A stretch of DNA of 64,000 nt from Pyropia yezoensis. Taxonomy: Eukaryota; Rhodophyta; Bangiophyceae; Bangiales; Bangiaceae. A program made the position numbers and the translations under genes. The notes under the pieces were generated by a model, which was not told the DNA's origin, did not search any database, and saw nothing but the letters and a program-made list of their open reading frames with translations. The stretch spans positions 16,093,186 through 16,157,185 of the forward strand of contig CM020620.1 of the NCBI GenBank assembly GCA_009829735.1. Direction: 5' to 3'. This document shows, piece after piece, positions 20,485-31,491 of this stretch (position 1 is its first letter; each line of letters starts with the position of its first letter).

Positions 20485-20673
20485 ATGACGGCGTTGCTGT
20501 TTTCGTTTCGGCTCTCCGGGTGCTGCTACTGCTGTCGCGCCGGCTGCGACCCTGGTTTCACGTGTTGCGAGTGTGACAGCTTGAAACACTGGCGTCGGGT
20601 GGCTGGTAGCCCCCCCTTCACACTTCCGACGGACCGCCCGGCTGGTCATCCGCTGCCTGTCCGGTGTGGGTGA
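20485..20673 (+). CDS. Small Cys-rich ORF
   Basis: 62 codons from ATG 20,485, in the same frame as the preceding ORF and starting 18 bp after its stop. The middle reads GCCYCCRAGCDPGFTCCECD, eight cysteines in 20 residues, followed by SLKHW. The spacing suggests metal binding but fits no family I know. It could be a separate small protein or a C-terminal extension of the preceding ORF after a mutated stop. Confidence 0.35.
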   Translation: MTALLFSFRLSGCCYCCRAGCDPGFTCCECDSLKHWRRVAGSPPFTLPTDRPAGHPLPVRCG

Positions 20674-20707
20674 GCGGGGGGGCGGTGGGTCTGATTCGTG
20701 GTCCATC

Positions 20708-23700
20708 ATGGACCTGTTGGATGGGTGTGCACCCGTCCCGTCCGATGAGGGGGGGCGCGCTGTGTCCGCCCGCGAGACCACCAGCGCTCCCGCCCCGGGT
20801 CTGTCGTCGAGTGGCCCCCCACGGCCTTTTGACGCCCTGCGCGTCATCGAAAACGCCCTGCACTTGCTGGACGTCTCTGTGCGCGCTCGCGGGGAAGATC
20901 GTGCCTGGAACGGTGTCCCCCTGCATCAGTTTGCCGTACGTACGGCGCTTGTGCGGAGCAGCCGGCAAGTGTTGGCGGACGTGGGCGCGGGGCGCCCGCC
21001 TGCGGACTCACTCGGCGAGTCGGTTACGCTGTGGGCGAGCGGAGCGCTCGCCCGTGTCTTGCACCTGCTCCTGCGGCTTGGCATCCACCGAGACGTGACG
21101 GGCACACGGGGTATCGTCCAAAGGGCCTTGGTCTCGTGCTTCATCCTACTCTCCGACCACAAGCAGTTCTGCACGCACTTCGATATCATAGACGTGGCAA
21201 ACCTGGCCCCCGTTGTCAACGAGTGGATGGCGGCACTCCTGTGGCTTTGGGAGGTTCTTATCGGGCACGAGGAGGCGCACCGGTCACTATACAACTGGTT
21301 GTACTTCGCGGCCGTCCATAACGTGGTGCGAACGCCTCTTGCGGTCGGCGTGTGGGCATCTAGGCGGGTGTTGGCCCAGTCAACGTTGGATTGGTTGGCG
21401 TCACCGTTGGGCCTGCGGCACTGGGTCGGAAAAATTGGTGGTACGACCTGTTCGGGGGCCCTCCACGCGCTGAAGGGTGCGCTCTGTCCGCCTGCCAGGC
21501 CTGGCAAGTGGGCCAGCCCCCTGGTCGTACGACTACGTCAGCGCATCGACGAAATACTGAGCGGGTATGCTGCGCCAGACGACGCAGAGGCGGGTGTGGG
21601 TGCAGCAGCAGCTGCCGCCGGTGCTCGTGCGGTTGCGGTGGCTGCCACTGGAGCGGGTGCAGCGGCTGCCGCTAGGGCGGGTGCCGGCTCAAGTGCCGAG
21701 GACGATGGACCGCCACACGCAACGCCCGGTGTGGACAGGGCGAGCCCACCAGGTGACCCAGACGCCTTTTCCATTGGCGACGACGCGGGGGGCGATGTCG
21801 AGTTTGTGTGCTACCTTTCCGCAGTGGCGGTCCCAGACAATGTGTTGGCTGGGCAGGCAGTTTCCCCTGTCTACAATGCGGAACCCTGTGACGTCATTGT
21901 GTTCATTGACGACGATGATGACTGGAATGACGCAGCGAACGATGACGTGACTGTCGTCAGTGTGGCCCGGGTGGTCCGGACCGGCCAACTGGTCGGGCAG
22001 CGGCCGACGTCCTCCGCCACTGGGGCGGCCGCCCGTGTGGCAGTGGCTCGGAGTGCTGCCACCTCTGTCGCGACGGTAGCTGCCACCTCCTCTGCGACGG
22101 CAGCCGTCCAAGGCGGGCCCTCTTCGCCGGAGGTTGCTGTTACCGCTGCTGCTCCCGATGCTCCATCGGCGGCGGGTATGGCCACAGACGCGGTGGATGC
22201 TGTGGCTGTGGGTGCTCCTGGTGTTGGTGGGGCTCCTGCGGGCACGGCGGCCGTGGCCGACGCGGGTGTTGGCGGAGGTGCACCTGCTGAACCTGGTACT
22301 GCTGCAGCAAGCGACACGGCGGGGGTGGCTGCTATGGGCACGGCAGTGGCTCGGGAGGAGGAGCCCTCTTCCGCTTCGCCTGCAGTTGCAGACGCGGGTG
22401 CGGCTGTTGTCGGAGTTGGGGCTGCCGGCGTAGGCCATTGTATCGGTTCCCCGGCTGGTGGGGGGGACGCGTCTCCCACTGCTGTACCTCTGCCCGCGGC
22501 GGCGGCGGCGGCTGGGGGGCGTGCCACAGAGGCCAGTCCTCCCACACCGTGTGGCGCGCATGGTGACCGGGTGGCGCTCGGTCAGTTAACGCTCTGGACG
22601 TCTGAGTCGGGGTGGAAGGGTGTCGCAACCCACCTGCGCCCGTCCCTGTTGTACGCAAGAGGACCTGGGGGCCACTGGCAGGCCATCGTTGTCGCCACCT
22701 TGCGCCAGCTAGCCGCCCGCGGTACAGAGGCGGTGGCGCAGTCTATCAAAGGCAGCAACAGGGGCCATGGCGGCGGCGGCGGACGCAGTGGGCGCGTGAC
22801 CACATCGTCATTGTGCTCCCGCTTTGGCGTGGCTCGCATCGACGCGCCCATCACCCTGTCGTCGCCGCAGGTGGGTGGCTCCATCTTGGACGACCCGCGG
22901 GCGTGTCGCATGTGCAACGTGCTCGTGCGTATGCCCGCCCCCCGGGGTGGTCCCTCCGGTGGGGGCGGCCGGCCTACCGGGGGATCCGCTGGGTGCCACC
23001 ACCGCCGCCACAAGGACCGCGGGGGAGAGTGTCAAGTGGACCCCACAGACGCCACCCCGGGTGATTTGTGTGCCTTCTGGGTACCGGAACCCGTCGGCTC
23101 GGTGTGCAGCACCCCCGTGGACGCCGTGTTTATTGGCCGCTGCGAGGACAAGGAGGGGCAACCCGGCGGGGGGGTTGGTGGCCCACCGCCCGCAGGAGCA
23201 GGCCAGTGGTGAGTGGACAATACGCCTGGCCCGGGGCTGGACGAGCGGGACGATGACACCGGCACGGCGCGCCACGGTGGCGCATCCGCTCCCCCCTCGG
23301 CGGTGGTGGTTTGTGGTGCGTCGTTCAGACGTGCGACGGATGCTCCATCGCCGGACGGCGAATGTGGTCGTCACCCTGTCTCATAGTGTCCTGTCGGACA
23401 GCCGCGAGTTTGGCGGCCTCGGCCACTGGGACCTTCTTCCGCCAGTCATGCGGAGGGCGCTCGCCATCCACGCAACGCCTCCGCACGGGGGACAGCAGGT
23501 GGTGCCTGTACCGGCACCGGGGCCTCCCCCCCTGCAGAGTTCTCCTTCACGCTACGCCCACCTGGACGAGTTCCAGTGGCGCGCAGTCGATTGCATGCGC
23601 CGGGGGCTGTTGTCGGACGAGTGTGACGTGCAGCTGGTGACGGGCCCCCCCGGGACGGGCAAGACACGTGCCATTGTCTCCATGGTGGACATGGTACTTA

Positions 23701-25229
23701 GGACCCTGCCAGGCGGGCGGGTCCTGCTGACGTCGCGCACCAACACGGCGTGTGACGAGCTGTTGGACGCAGTGCACGAGTTGTTCTGTCCGTCGGGGGC
23801 TGTCAGTCGACACGGCGTCGCGAAACCCGATGCCGTGACGCTCCTCCGTGTGGGTGAACCCCCTCCGGGTGGCCACCGTGCCAGGACAACGCACATTGAC
23901 GCCGTGGTGGACGAGCGCCTTCCTGTCGCCTACCCGTCCTTGACAGCCGCGGTGGAACGGGCAAGGGCACGGGTGGCCGATGTGGGCGGTCGTGTGGATC
24001 GTTCCCGCGCCCAGGGTGCAGAGTCGGGCGCACGTGGGTCATACAACCTCCTCGAGGAATGTGCCGATGCGGAGCAAGCCCTGGAAGCTGCCTTGCGTCG
24101 CCAGCAGCGTGCGGAACGGGAGCTCCGCAAGCGCATCGTGGGCAGCGCGTCCGTCATTGTCAGAACGACATCAACTTCGACGGGGGGGCTCGTGGGGGGT
24201 CAAGGCTTTGACGCCATTATCATTGACGAGGGTGTGGCAACAAGCGTCCCTGCGTCTGTCGCCGCCATTGTTCGCGCCCAGCGGGCAGGGCGTGGGGGTG
24301 GCTCGTCAGACGAAGAAGAGGACGGTCACCCGGCAGAGCGGACTAAGTGCATTGTCCTTGTTGGCGACAATGCCCAGCTGAGGCCGAGCGCCGGCATGGA
24401 GTGCAGAGGCGAGACACGGCCGATGACATCCAGCGTTTTTGAGAGGCTCTTCAGGTTTCTGTCCGCTTGCGTCATCCTCTCCGTGCAGTACCGCATGCGG
24501 CCGCTGTTATGGTCCCTCCTCCGACAAGTCTTTTACCGGCACATTGGCATGTGGTCGGACGGGCGCGGGCCCAAGGCCCGCCATGAGGAGGGGTTTGGAG
24601 CACCCGCGTGGCTAAACCATCCGGGACAGCGTATTCGCTTCGGAGGGCTGCAAGTGACAGACACTTCCCGCCTGCCGGCCGACGATCGGGCGCACAAGTC
24701 GGGTTCCACCACCCCCAACAACAAGAGCCTGATTAACGTTGCAGAGCTTCGGTTGGTCGAGATGGCTCTTACGGATCTACTGCTGGCGTGGGCGACGTCC
24801 AGCGGGGCTACCGAGCCAAAGGTGATGTTCATCACCCCGTACACTGCGCAGCGGAACAAGCTGAATGAAGTGGTGCAGTCGGTGAGAGAGAGCGGGCAGC
24901 TGCCCCGCAGACCATGTGCCGACGTCAGGGTGTCCACCTTGGATGGCTGCCAAGGCGCTTCTGTGGATTGCGTCATACTCTCCCTCGTGCGGTCAGAGCC
25001 TGGGGCGACACCCGGCGGGAGCACCGACTTTTTGTCCGACGAGCGGCGCGTGAACGTCATGATGTCGCGGGCACAGAGCCATCTCCACGTGATTGGTGAC
25101 ATGGACTACCTTTCAAGCTCTGGAGGTGTCTGGAAGAGCTGGTGGGACAAAGTCCGCCGTAGGTGGAGGCATACAGATCGACCGGGCCGCGAGCACATCA
25201 AAATTGTGGCTCCCGACAGGGTGTACTAG
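20708..25229 (+). CDS. UPF1-like superfamily 1 helicase, frame change in a G-run
   Basis: ATG 20,708 starts frame 2, which runs to a stop at 23,212. The helicase core is in frame 3 and ends at TAG 25,229. The switch most likely lies in a run of seven G at 23,168-23,174 (one extra base). The N-terminal part (about 800 residues) has a helical domain, a long Ala-rich linker and a Cys/His segment (CRMCNVLVRM, CHHRRHKDRGGEC). The core shows all SF1 motifs: GPPGTGKT (Walker A, 23,643), VLLTSRTNTACDEL (Ia), IIIDEGV (II, DEG instead of DEA), LVGDNAQLRP (III), VQYRMRP (IV), STLDGCQG (V) and RRVNVMMSRA (VI). UPF1-type enzymes unwind RNA or DNA 5' to 3' using ATP. It ends module 2, just before palindrome cluster P2. 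Confidence 0.8.
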
Positions 25230-25239
25230 TCGAGAGTAT

Positions 25240-25276
<37 letters not shown>
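25240..25276 (+). repeat. Poly-G tract, 37 nt
   Basis: Thirty-seven consecutive G, starting 10 nt after the helicase stop. Such a run can form a G-quadruplex and is also prone to length errors in assembly. Confidence 0.95.
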
Positions 25277-25277
<1 letters not shown>

Positions 25278-25517
25278 GGGACTGTGCGGCACCCCCTCTT
25301 TTTTATGCTTTGAAGGTGTCCCTGGTCATGTGGTGGCCGGTTGTTCCCCAGTGTAGTTGACAACTGGTATAGTTGACGTTTTGAGTTGCGTGACAGGTTG
25401 GAAAGGTTCATATGGCAAGGCACTCTTGTTGGGCGATGGGGAAGGGGGGGAGGGGTGTGGGGGGGGGAGGGAGCGTGTGTGGCCCATGGTACCACCATCA
25501 GTCTTGAGTCACGCCAT

Positions 25518-25892
25518 GTTGTGTGCATAACGCAACAGATGAGTACGTTCCATGGTCGGATGATGGCCGGGACTTGGCCAAAGCAGACCGAGTCGCGTTA
25601 TGTACATAACGCGTCTGGCGAGCACTTGGCATCGTCACGACAGATGGCCGAGGCTGACCGTGTCGCGTTATGTACATAACGCGTGGGTGAGCCTTTTAGA
25701 GATTCTGGTAGGTGTGGTATGGTAGACAGACCGTGGCGCGTTATGTACATAACGCTCTTCTGATGTTTGTCGAGATAGTTCGCCAGAGCTGAACGTGTCG
25801 CGTTATGTACATAACGCGACAGGTGAGCCATTGAGGAACCTGGGAGTTGTGGCTTGTCAGACCGACCATAGAGCGTTATGTACTTAACGCTC
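25518..25892. repeat. Palindrome cluster P2
   Basis: Five good copies of the palindrome GCGTTATGTACATAACGC and a degenerate one lie downstream of the helicase gene: 25,518-25,538 (degenerate), 25,594-25,613, 25,664-25,683, 25,738-25,755, 25,798-25,819 (perfect over 22 nt) and 25,871-25,892 (one central mismatch, arms GAGC/GCTC kept). Centre-to-centre spacing is 60-75 bp. Most copies are preceded by a short CAGACCG- or GCTGACCG-like sequence, so the unit is larger than the palindrome. Changes in the outer arms are matched on the other side, as expected if pairing or dyad symmetry is selected. Confidence 0.9.
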
Positions 25893-27404
25893 TTCGGATC
25901 TTTGTCGAGATTGTTGTGTGTCGACGCGTGAATAAGTGTTTCCCGATTGCGTCATGATTTTGATGCTTCCGTATTTGTTAAATTCTTTTCGGCAAATTGA
26001 CTACTTTCATGAGGGAAAAGGGGGTCGTGGGGGGCGAGAAGTTGAACTTACCTGTTTACCATTCACGAGTCGGGTGCGGTGCCGTTGCCAGACATGTGAT
26101 GGCCTCGTCATCTAGTCGATTCGATCGTTTGACCTCGTCGGCAATGGTGTGGGCTGCCGCCAAGCGACTTGGCTCCCCCCGCACCCTCCTGCCGCCAAGG
26201 GACTTGCACTCACGCCTCACTCACGCCTCACTGCCCCTCAAACACTCACACACGCACTCGTGCGTCACTGCCTCTCAAACAGCCCACAAGGTGCACATCA
26301 CCAGGGCGGTGACGCGCCACTGCTCAGCAGGTGGTGGCTTGGTCTGCGATGAAAATTAGGGTCATTAAACCCACCACTCAGTGTCACAAAAATGACTCGG
26401 ACACACGCAGGACCCACCATTCGCTCATTAAACGCTCCATAGGTCATTAGACATCTAATCAACCCCTCAATGGGCGCGCGCACCTCTAGTAGTGAACGCC
26501 ACGCGCTCTAGCCCGGGCATGGGCATTTCGCGCGGTTCACATAATTTTCTTGCATAGCTACTCTTTGGTGGAGAGGAGGACATCCCTGGGGGCAGGCTCG
26601 AATGCGCTCGAGCACGCTCACAGAAGAAAATCAGGTGGGAGTGGCGGGGAAACCATAAAGAGAGGGCGACGGGCGGGGTAGGGGGCACGAATTGATTTTC
26701 GATTTCCGAGGAGCCCAATCACCGACCGACACCGACGCTAAATAGATAGGGTGGGAGGGCCGTCTTTGTCAAGAGGGGCAGGTGGGAGTGGCGGGGAAAC
26801 CATAAAGAGGGGGCGACGGGCGGGGGAGGGGGGACGAATTGAATTTCGAATTCCGAGGAGCCCGATCACCGGCTGACACCGACGCGGATCGAACGGGAGG
26901 GGAGGGGATTTGGACGGCGGCGCGAGATGATGTTGAATTGGACGGTGACGGGGGTGTCCGGGGATGGGTGCTCTCATCCGTCGGCCGCACGTTCAGCCAC
27001 ATGCAGGTCAGGTCAGTCGCTTCCCTCGGCGCCCCCGTCTCTGACGAGAGCCGTAGGTCCACGCGGCCCGCGTGGTGTCGTGTGCTGGTGACAGGCCATT
27101 TGGATGCACCGCGCGGTGAGCTCGCAGCATGGCAATGCCGTCTGTGGCGGTGGGTTTGAGCTACACGACTGCCCCCCCTCCCCCCCCAACAAGACGTCCA
27201 GAATGACATTTTTCCCGAACGGTGCTCGTAGTGCATTGCAAACGGACGGGGCCTACCGGAAGCACCAAAAGGCTGGGTGCCCGCGTCCCGGCTCGCCGCT
27301 CCACATGCACCGTGGCGAGCAGGCAGTGCCGAGGGTGGGTTCAATTGCAGTGTTGTTATTGCCCCGCAGCACGGTGGCGGTCACTCTCCCAATACGTGCC
27401 GTCG

Positions 27405-27440
<36 letters not shown>

Positions 27441-27888
27441 GCGGCGGGGGAGGGGGGGGGGGGGGGGGGGGGCGCTCGCTCGCCATGGGTGGGCGAGCCG
27501 CACGGATGCTGGTGTGTCAGTCGGCTCAAATGCCACAGTGCATGCGGTGCACTCCGTCCCGCACCCACCGTCGTGCTACTGGCTGCTGCCATGAGCACAG
27601 CGTCTGTGCGCGGTCTGCAATTGGGCCACCAACCCCATCACCACCACCGCCGCCGCCACACCACCACCGCGAGCCCCACCACCGCCACCGCCGCCTCGCC
27701 ACAGGACACTCTCACGGCAGCCACCGTCGGCCACAGGTGCCGCGGAGATGAGAAGGACCTTTCATATCCGGGGCGGCGAGCTAAGGCCACGCGACAGCCC
27801 ACAGGGGCACGTGGCGGTGCGAGCATTCTCCGCTCTGCCCCCTGCCCAAGAGGAAGCGTCGGTTTGGGGGTGGCGGGGGTCGGGCGCA

Positions 27889-27926
<38 letters not shown>

Positions 27927-28163
27927 GGGAGGACCTGGACCGCCGGCCTCCTGACGGCCCGTGCAGCCCATCGCCAGCGTCTACAGCACGCGTACGGCAT
28001 CGAGTGAGGACCCCGACCCGGTTGGTGCCTTGCCAGAAGATAAATAGGGCGGTAGGTGGTGCTCCGAGATTCCCCATCTTTGCCTACCCCGTCAGCCACC
28101 GTCGACAATCCCACCCACCCACCCTCCGCACAGTCGTTCCCACACACGCAACTCGCTCATCCG

Positions 28164-28195
<32 letters not shown>

Positions 28196-28220
28196 CCCCC
28201 CCCCCCGCCCCGGATTCACG
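25893..28220. other. Gene-poor region with direct repeat and poly-G tracts
   Basis: No gene is supported. A 107-bp direct repeat occupies 26,632-26,738 and 26,779-26,885 with a 40-bp spacer. Long homopolymers occur at 27,408-27,439 (32 G), 27,452-27,472 (21 G), 27,889-27,924 (36 G) and a C-rich tract at about 28,161-28,206. Short frames between about 26,840 and 27,340 read plausibly on both strands, and I could not choose between them. Confidence 0.5.
28040..28046 (+). promoter_or_regulatory. TATA-like element upstream of Fanzor gene
   Basis: ATAAATA within AGATAAATAGGGCGG, about 175 bp before the chosen Fanzor ATG. It is one of few A/T-rich spots in this very GC-rich flank. A promoter role is inferred from position only. 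Confidence 0.35.
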
Positions 28221-31002
28221 ATGAAGGAAGAAGACGACGGCAGCAACCAAGACATTGGCGTCGACGGGCTGGACGGCGACACCACCACGGACGAGGAGTG
28301 GGACCCGGCACAAGAGCAGGCGTACGTTCAATACGCACGCAACGGGGTGACGCTCAAACGCGCTGTGCTCGCCGCCAACCTGAGCCGCCTGCAGGGCGTG
28401 TCTGCACCCCCAGGGGGCGACGCGGCCTCGTCGGCCGGCTGGTCTGCCGCCGTCGCGCAGTTGCAGCAGGCGGCCAAGAATGAGGAGGCGGCGGGCCCCC
28501 TCGACGGCGCCGGCGAGGACCTCGTTGCGGCCATCACAGACGCGGCAGAGGCGGTCAGCGTGTACTGTGGTGGTCGGGCGGCGGCAAGCGAGGCCGAGGT
28601 GGAGCTCGCCGCACACGCCAAGACGGCCGCTGGTCTGATTGGCGTGGCCGCCGCGGGCTTGCCCCGGCGCGAGGCTGCCACGGACGCACCGCCCGCCCGC
28701 AAGGGGCGGACGCAGAAGTGTGGCGGATGTGGCGAGCCGGGGCACAAGGTCAGCTCTTGCAAGGCCCCGGCTGGTGCAGGGCCGGCGGCAGCCGCTGCCG
28801 CCGCCGCTGCCGCCGCCGTCCCGGCGGCGGCGGCGGCGGCCGCGTCCAAGTGTCGCGACTGCCTGGGAGGGGGCCACAGCAGCGGGGACGCCGCCTGCCC
28901 GGTGCAGCGGCATTGTGGGGGCGTGTCAGCGGCCTACGACCGCGGCGTCGACCCCGACTGCAAGGGCCCGCTTCAGAGCACTGGACGGCAGACGCGGGCG
29001 TGTACCGTGCCGGTGGGCGTCCTCGCGAGGGCGGTGTTTGGGGACGAGAAGGACGACGCCGACACGCGCGCGGTGGTGGAGACGGCGCTGCAAGCAGAGC
29101 TGGAGGACCTCTCTGGGGCGGCTCCCAAGCTCCGCTTCCTCATGCTCCGCGTCCTCGACGTGGCATTGCGGCGCCTGGTGTCGACCGTCGCCGACGCAGC
29201 CGCCGACGACGCCGACTGGACGGGGGCCGTGCCCGCAAACTGGGCGCCCGTCTGGCTGTGGTGGGCCTACGCCTGCGGCTGCGAGGGTGTATCAGGCCGT
29301 CCCCTGCAGGAGGGCACCGTGTGTGCGGGGTGTGGCAAGGGGCGGGCCAACACGCGCATGGCGCGCGCCCGCTCTGTGGTGACAACGAGCCACCCGCTGC
29401 TGGCAGAGGCGCTCTCCCACGCCCTGACGCAGGTGATGGCCGTCACGGCAGCTGCGTGCGACCGGTATCTTCTGGCGAGCAACAACACGGCACGATGGGA
29501 GCCCGTCGCCACCATCGTGGCCACCCACGCCGGGCGGTGTGTGGACGCGGCGTGTCGCAAGCTGGGCGCCAAGGCGGCCAAGGACGCGCTGGCCACCCCC
29601 CCCGCTGCCACGGCCGCCCCAACGGGCGGCTCTGCCTGGGACACGGAGCGGCGGCTAGCGCGGTGGGCGGCCGCGCGCTTCCGCGCGGGTACCGCGGACA
29701 TGACAACGCCGGGCCGGCGGGGCCTCGACGGCGTCCCCAACCACCTGGTCCAGGCGCTGGCGCAACGGGTGGCCGTCATGCGGGCGGCCATGCCACCCTC
29801 TGTGGCGGGCCTCTTTCCAGCAACGCCTGTGAAGAAGCGCCGCTGGTGGGCGTACGTGCTGTTTCTCCTCCACGTCCTGAATGTGGGCGTGGGGAGCCCG
29901 TACGCCCTCATCCCTGGCGCCCGAGCGGTGCTCCATGGTCACGGCATGCTGGTGCCGGAAAAGATGCTCGCCCTGTTGCGGGCAGTTTCGGTCGCCACTG
30001 GCGTGGGGGTGCGTGGCCACCCCAGTCTTCGGGCATGGCCAGAGCTGCGAACGGGCGGTGCAGCGGTGCTGGCCGCCATGGCTGTTGTCGGTGGCCGCGC
30101 CAACCGGGCCGCCTCCCAGCTGTCCACCGACGGCGTGGCGGTGACGTTTTTTCTGTGTCGACCCGACACGGCCGCAGAGCCCGAGGCGCGGGCGGTGGCC
30201 TGGGCCAAGAAGCTGGACGGCGGTGGACGTGCACGGGACCGCAGCGGCAAAGGCTTTGCGTCCCGGGTGGGGGTACTGACGCAGCTCGAGCGGGCTGGCC
30301 TGCCGTTGGCGCGCGTCCGGTGGCTCCAGATGGTCGGCGGAGACCCGGGACGGTGTGCCGTACTGTCGGCAGCACCGGGTGAGCGCGTGGCGACGGCAGA
30401 CCTCCCCGCCCGCCCCGCTGTAGACGCGATGCGCGCCGCGTGGTCCCGCCACATGGGCTTGGACACGCTCAACCGGGCGGCCGTGGCGCTCCTGCGTGGG
30501 GCAGGCGTCCAAGACGGGGTGGCGGCAGCCGCAACCACGCCCGAGGGCCACCCACCCAGGGGGTCTAGGAAACGGGCGGCGGCGGGCGCTCCGGCTGCAG
30601 GGGCGGGGACAGGGGGGGGCCGCTCCAAGCGACAAGCGCGGCGGTCGTCACCCTGGGGGAGCGACGATGATGCGGCGGCGGTGGCCCCGGCGGCGGCGGG
30701 TGGGACGACGCCCCCCGAGGCCAAGACCTACCAGACGGCGACCCTCGGCGGTGGCCACGGGCGCGTGCGGCGTGGGCCGCAGGCGTCCATCCGACGGGCC
30801 CGCCGCACCCAGCTCGCCACCTCGGTGCGGCGTGTGCTGCGTCGCACGCGCCTGTCCCGGTGGACTGTGCCCCGTCACGAGGCGGAAAAGGTGGCACGGT
30901 GGCTGGTGGACCCCACTGCCGCGGCGAGCGACAGTGCCAGCGGCACCACCCTAGACGCGCCGCTGCAGGACCGGGTGGACGCGCTGCCCCGGCGCAAGGG
31001 GT
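28221..31002 (+). pseudogene. Fanzor (eukaryotic TnpB-like nuclease), 5' part, interrupted
   Basis: Fanzors are RNA-guided DNA nucleases related to TnpB. ATG 28,221 (MKEEDDGSNQDIG) is the first ATG after the poly-C leader. Visible elements: an acidic N-terminus; two zinc knuckles, CGGCGEPGHKVSSC (from residue 167) and CRDCLGGGHSSGDAAC (from residue 211); a Cys-rich segment CEGVSGRPLQEGTVCAGC; the family-typical STDGVAVTFFLCRP strand (Thr636); and the RuvC-I motif MVGGDPGRCAVL with catalytic Asp708. A basic linker follows. The frame runs into the LTR of a retrotransposon at 31,003 and stops 14 bp later. The 3' part resumes at 36,128 beyond the element, and the joined frame of 1,454 codons has no stop. 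Intronless. The Fanzor assignment rests on motifs in both halves; knuckles at the N-terminus are unusual. Confidence 0.8.
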
Positions 31003-31471
31003 TATGGCAGTATTGACCCCCAGGTAGGGGGGCAACACGTGCCATGCAAGGGGCGGCAGGCCACTAGCCTGATCCGTTCCTCCCCCTGCATTTGGGTCCA
31101 TATTCCCTAAGTTTGGGATAGTTAGCTTAGTAGTAAATCCAACTTGGATTTGAGGGTTTTCTGCATTTACCGTCTTGAATTTTCGTGTGGCCCGGTGGGC
31201 AGGTGCTGGGGTGGGAGATTCTGAGTGGCGAGATTCTGAGAGGACCCTGGGGGGATAAGGGGAGGGACAGCGGGGCTTGGCCCTGCGTCCCCGTCCCGAC
31301 CAAGAAACTGTTGGACCACACACCATCCTCTTGTTTGTCAGTGGGGGGTTTGCCCCACAACAGGGACAGAGTGTGTGCGACTTGCACTTCTTCCGGTTCC
31401 CCCGACACGGGAGGCAGCCCTTGTACACCGCCCCAACTTGGGTGTCGTGTGTGTAAGTGCTTTTTGCCACA
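31003..31471 (+). repeat. 5' LTR, 469 bp
   Basis: Begins TATGGCAG (TGTGGCAG in the other two copies, so G-to-A at position 2) and ends TTTTTGCCACA. The inverted ends TGTGGCA/TGCCACA define the LTR termini. It breaks the Fanzor frame: the host codons run through TTA TGG CAG TAT and stop at TGA. Confidence 0.92.
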
Positions 31472-31473
31472 TT

Positions 31474-31491
31474 TGGTGGAGCAGCAGGGGA
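31474..31491 (+). other. Putative primer-binding site
   Basis: TGGTGGAGCAGCAGGGG begins two bases after the 5' LTR with the TGG that pairs with a tRNA CCA end. I cannot assign the tRNA by eye. Confidence 0.4.

Noticed and set aside
10284-25892. CRISPR-like spaced palindromic repeats
   Set aside because: Spacing and flanks are irregular, flanks are partly repeated, and the host is eukaryotic with no cas genes.
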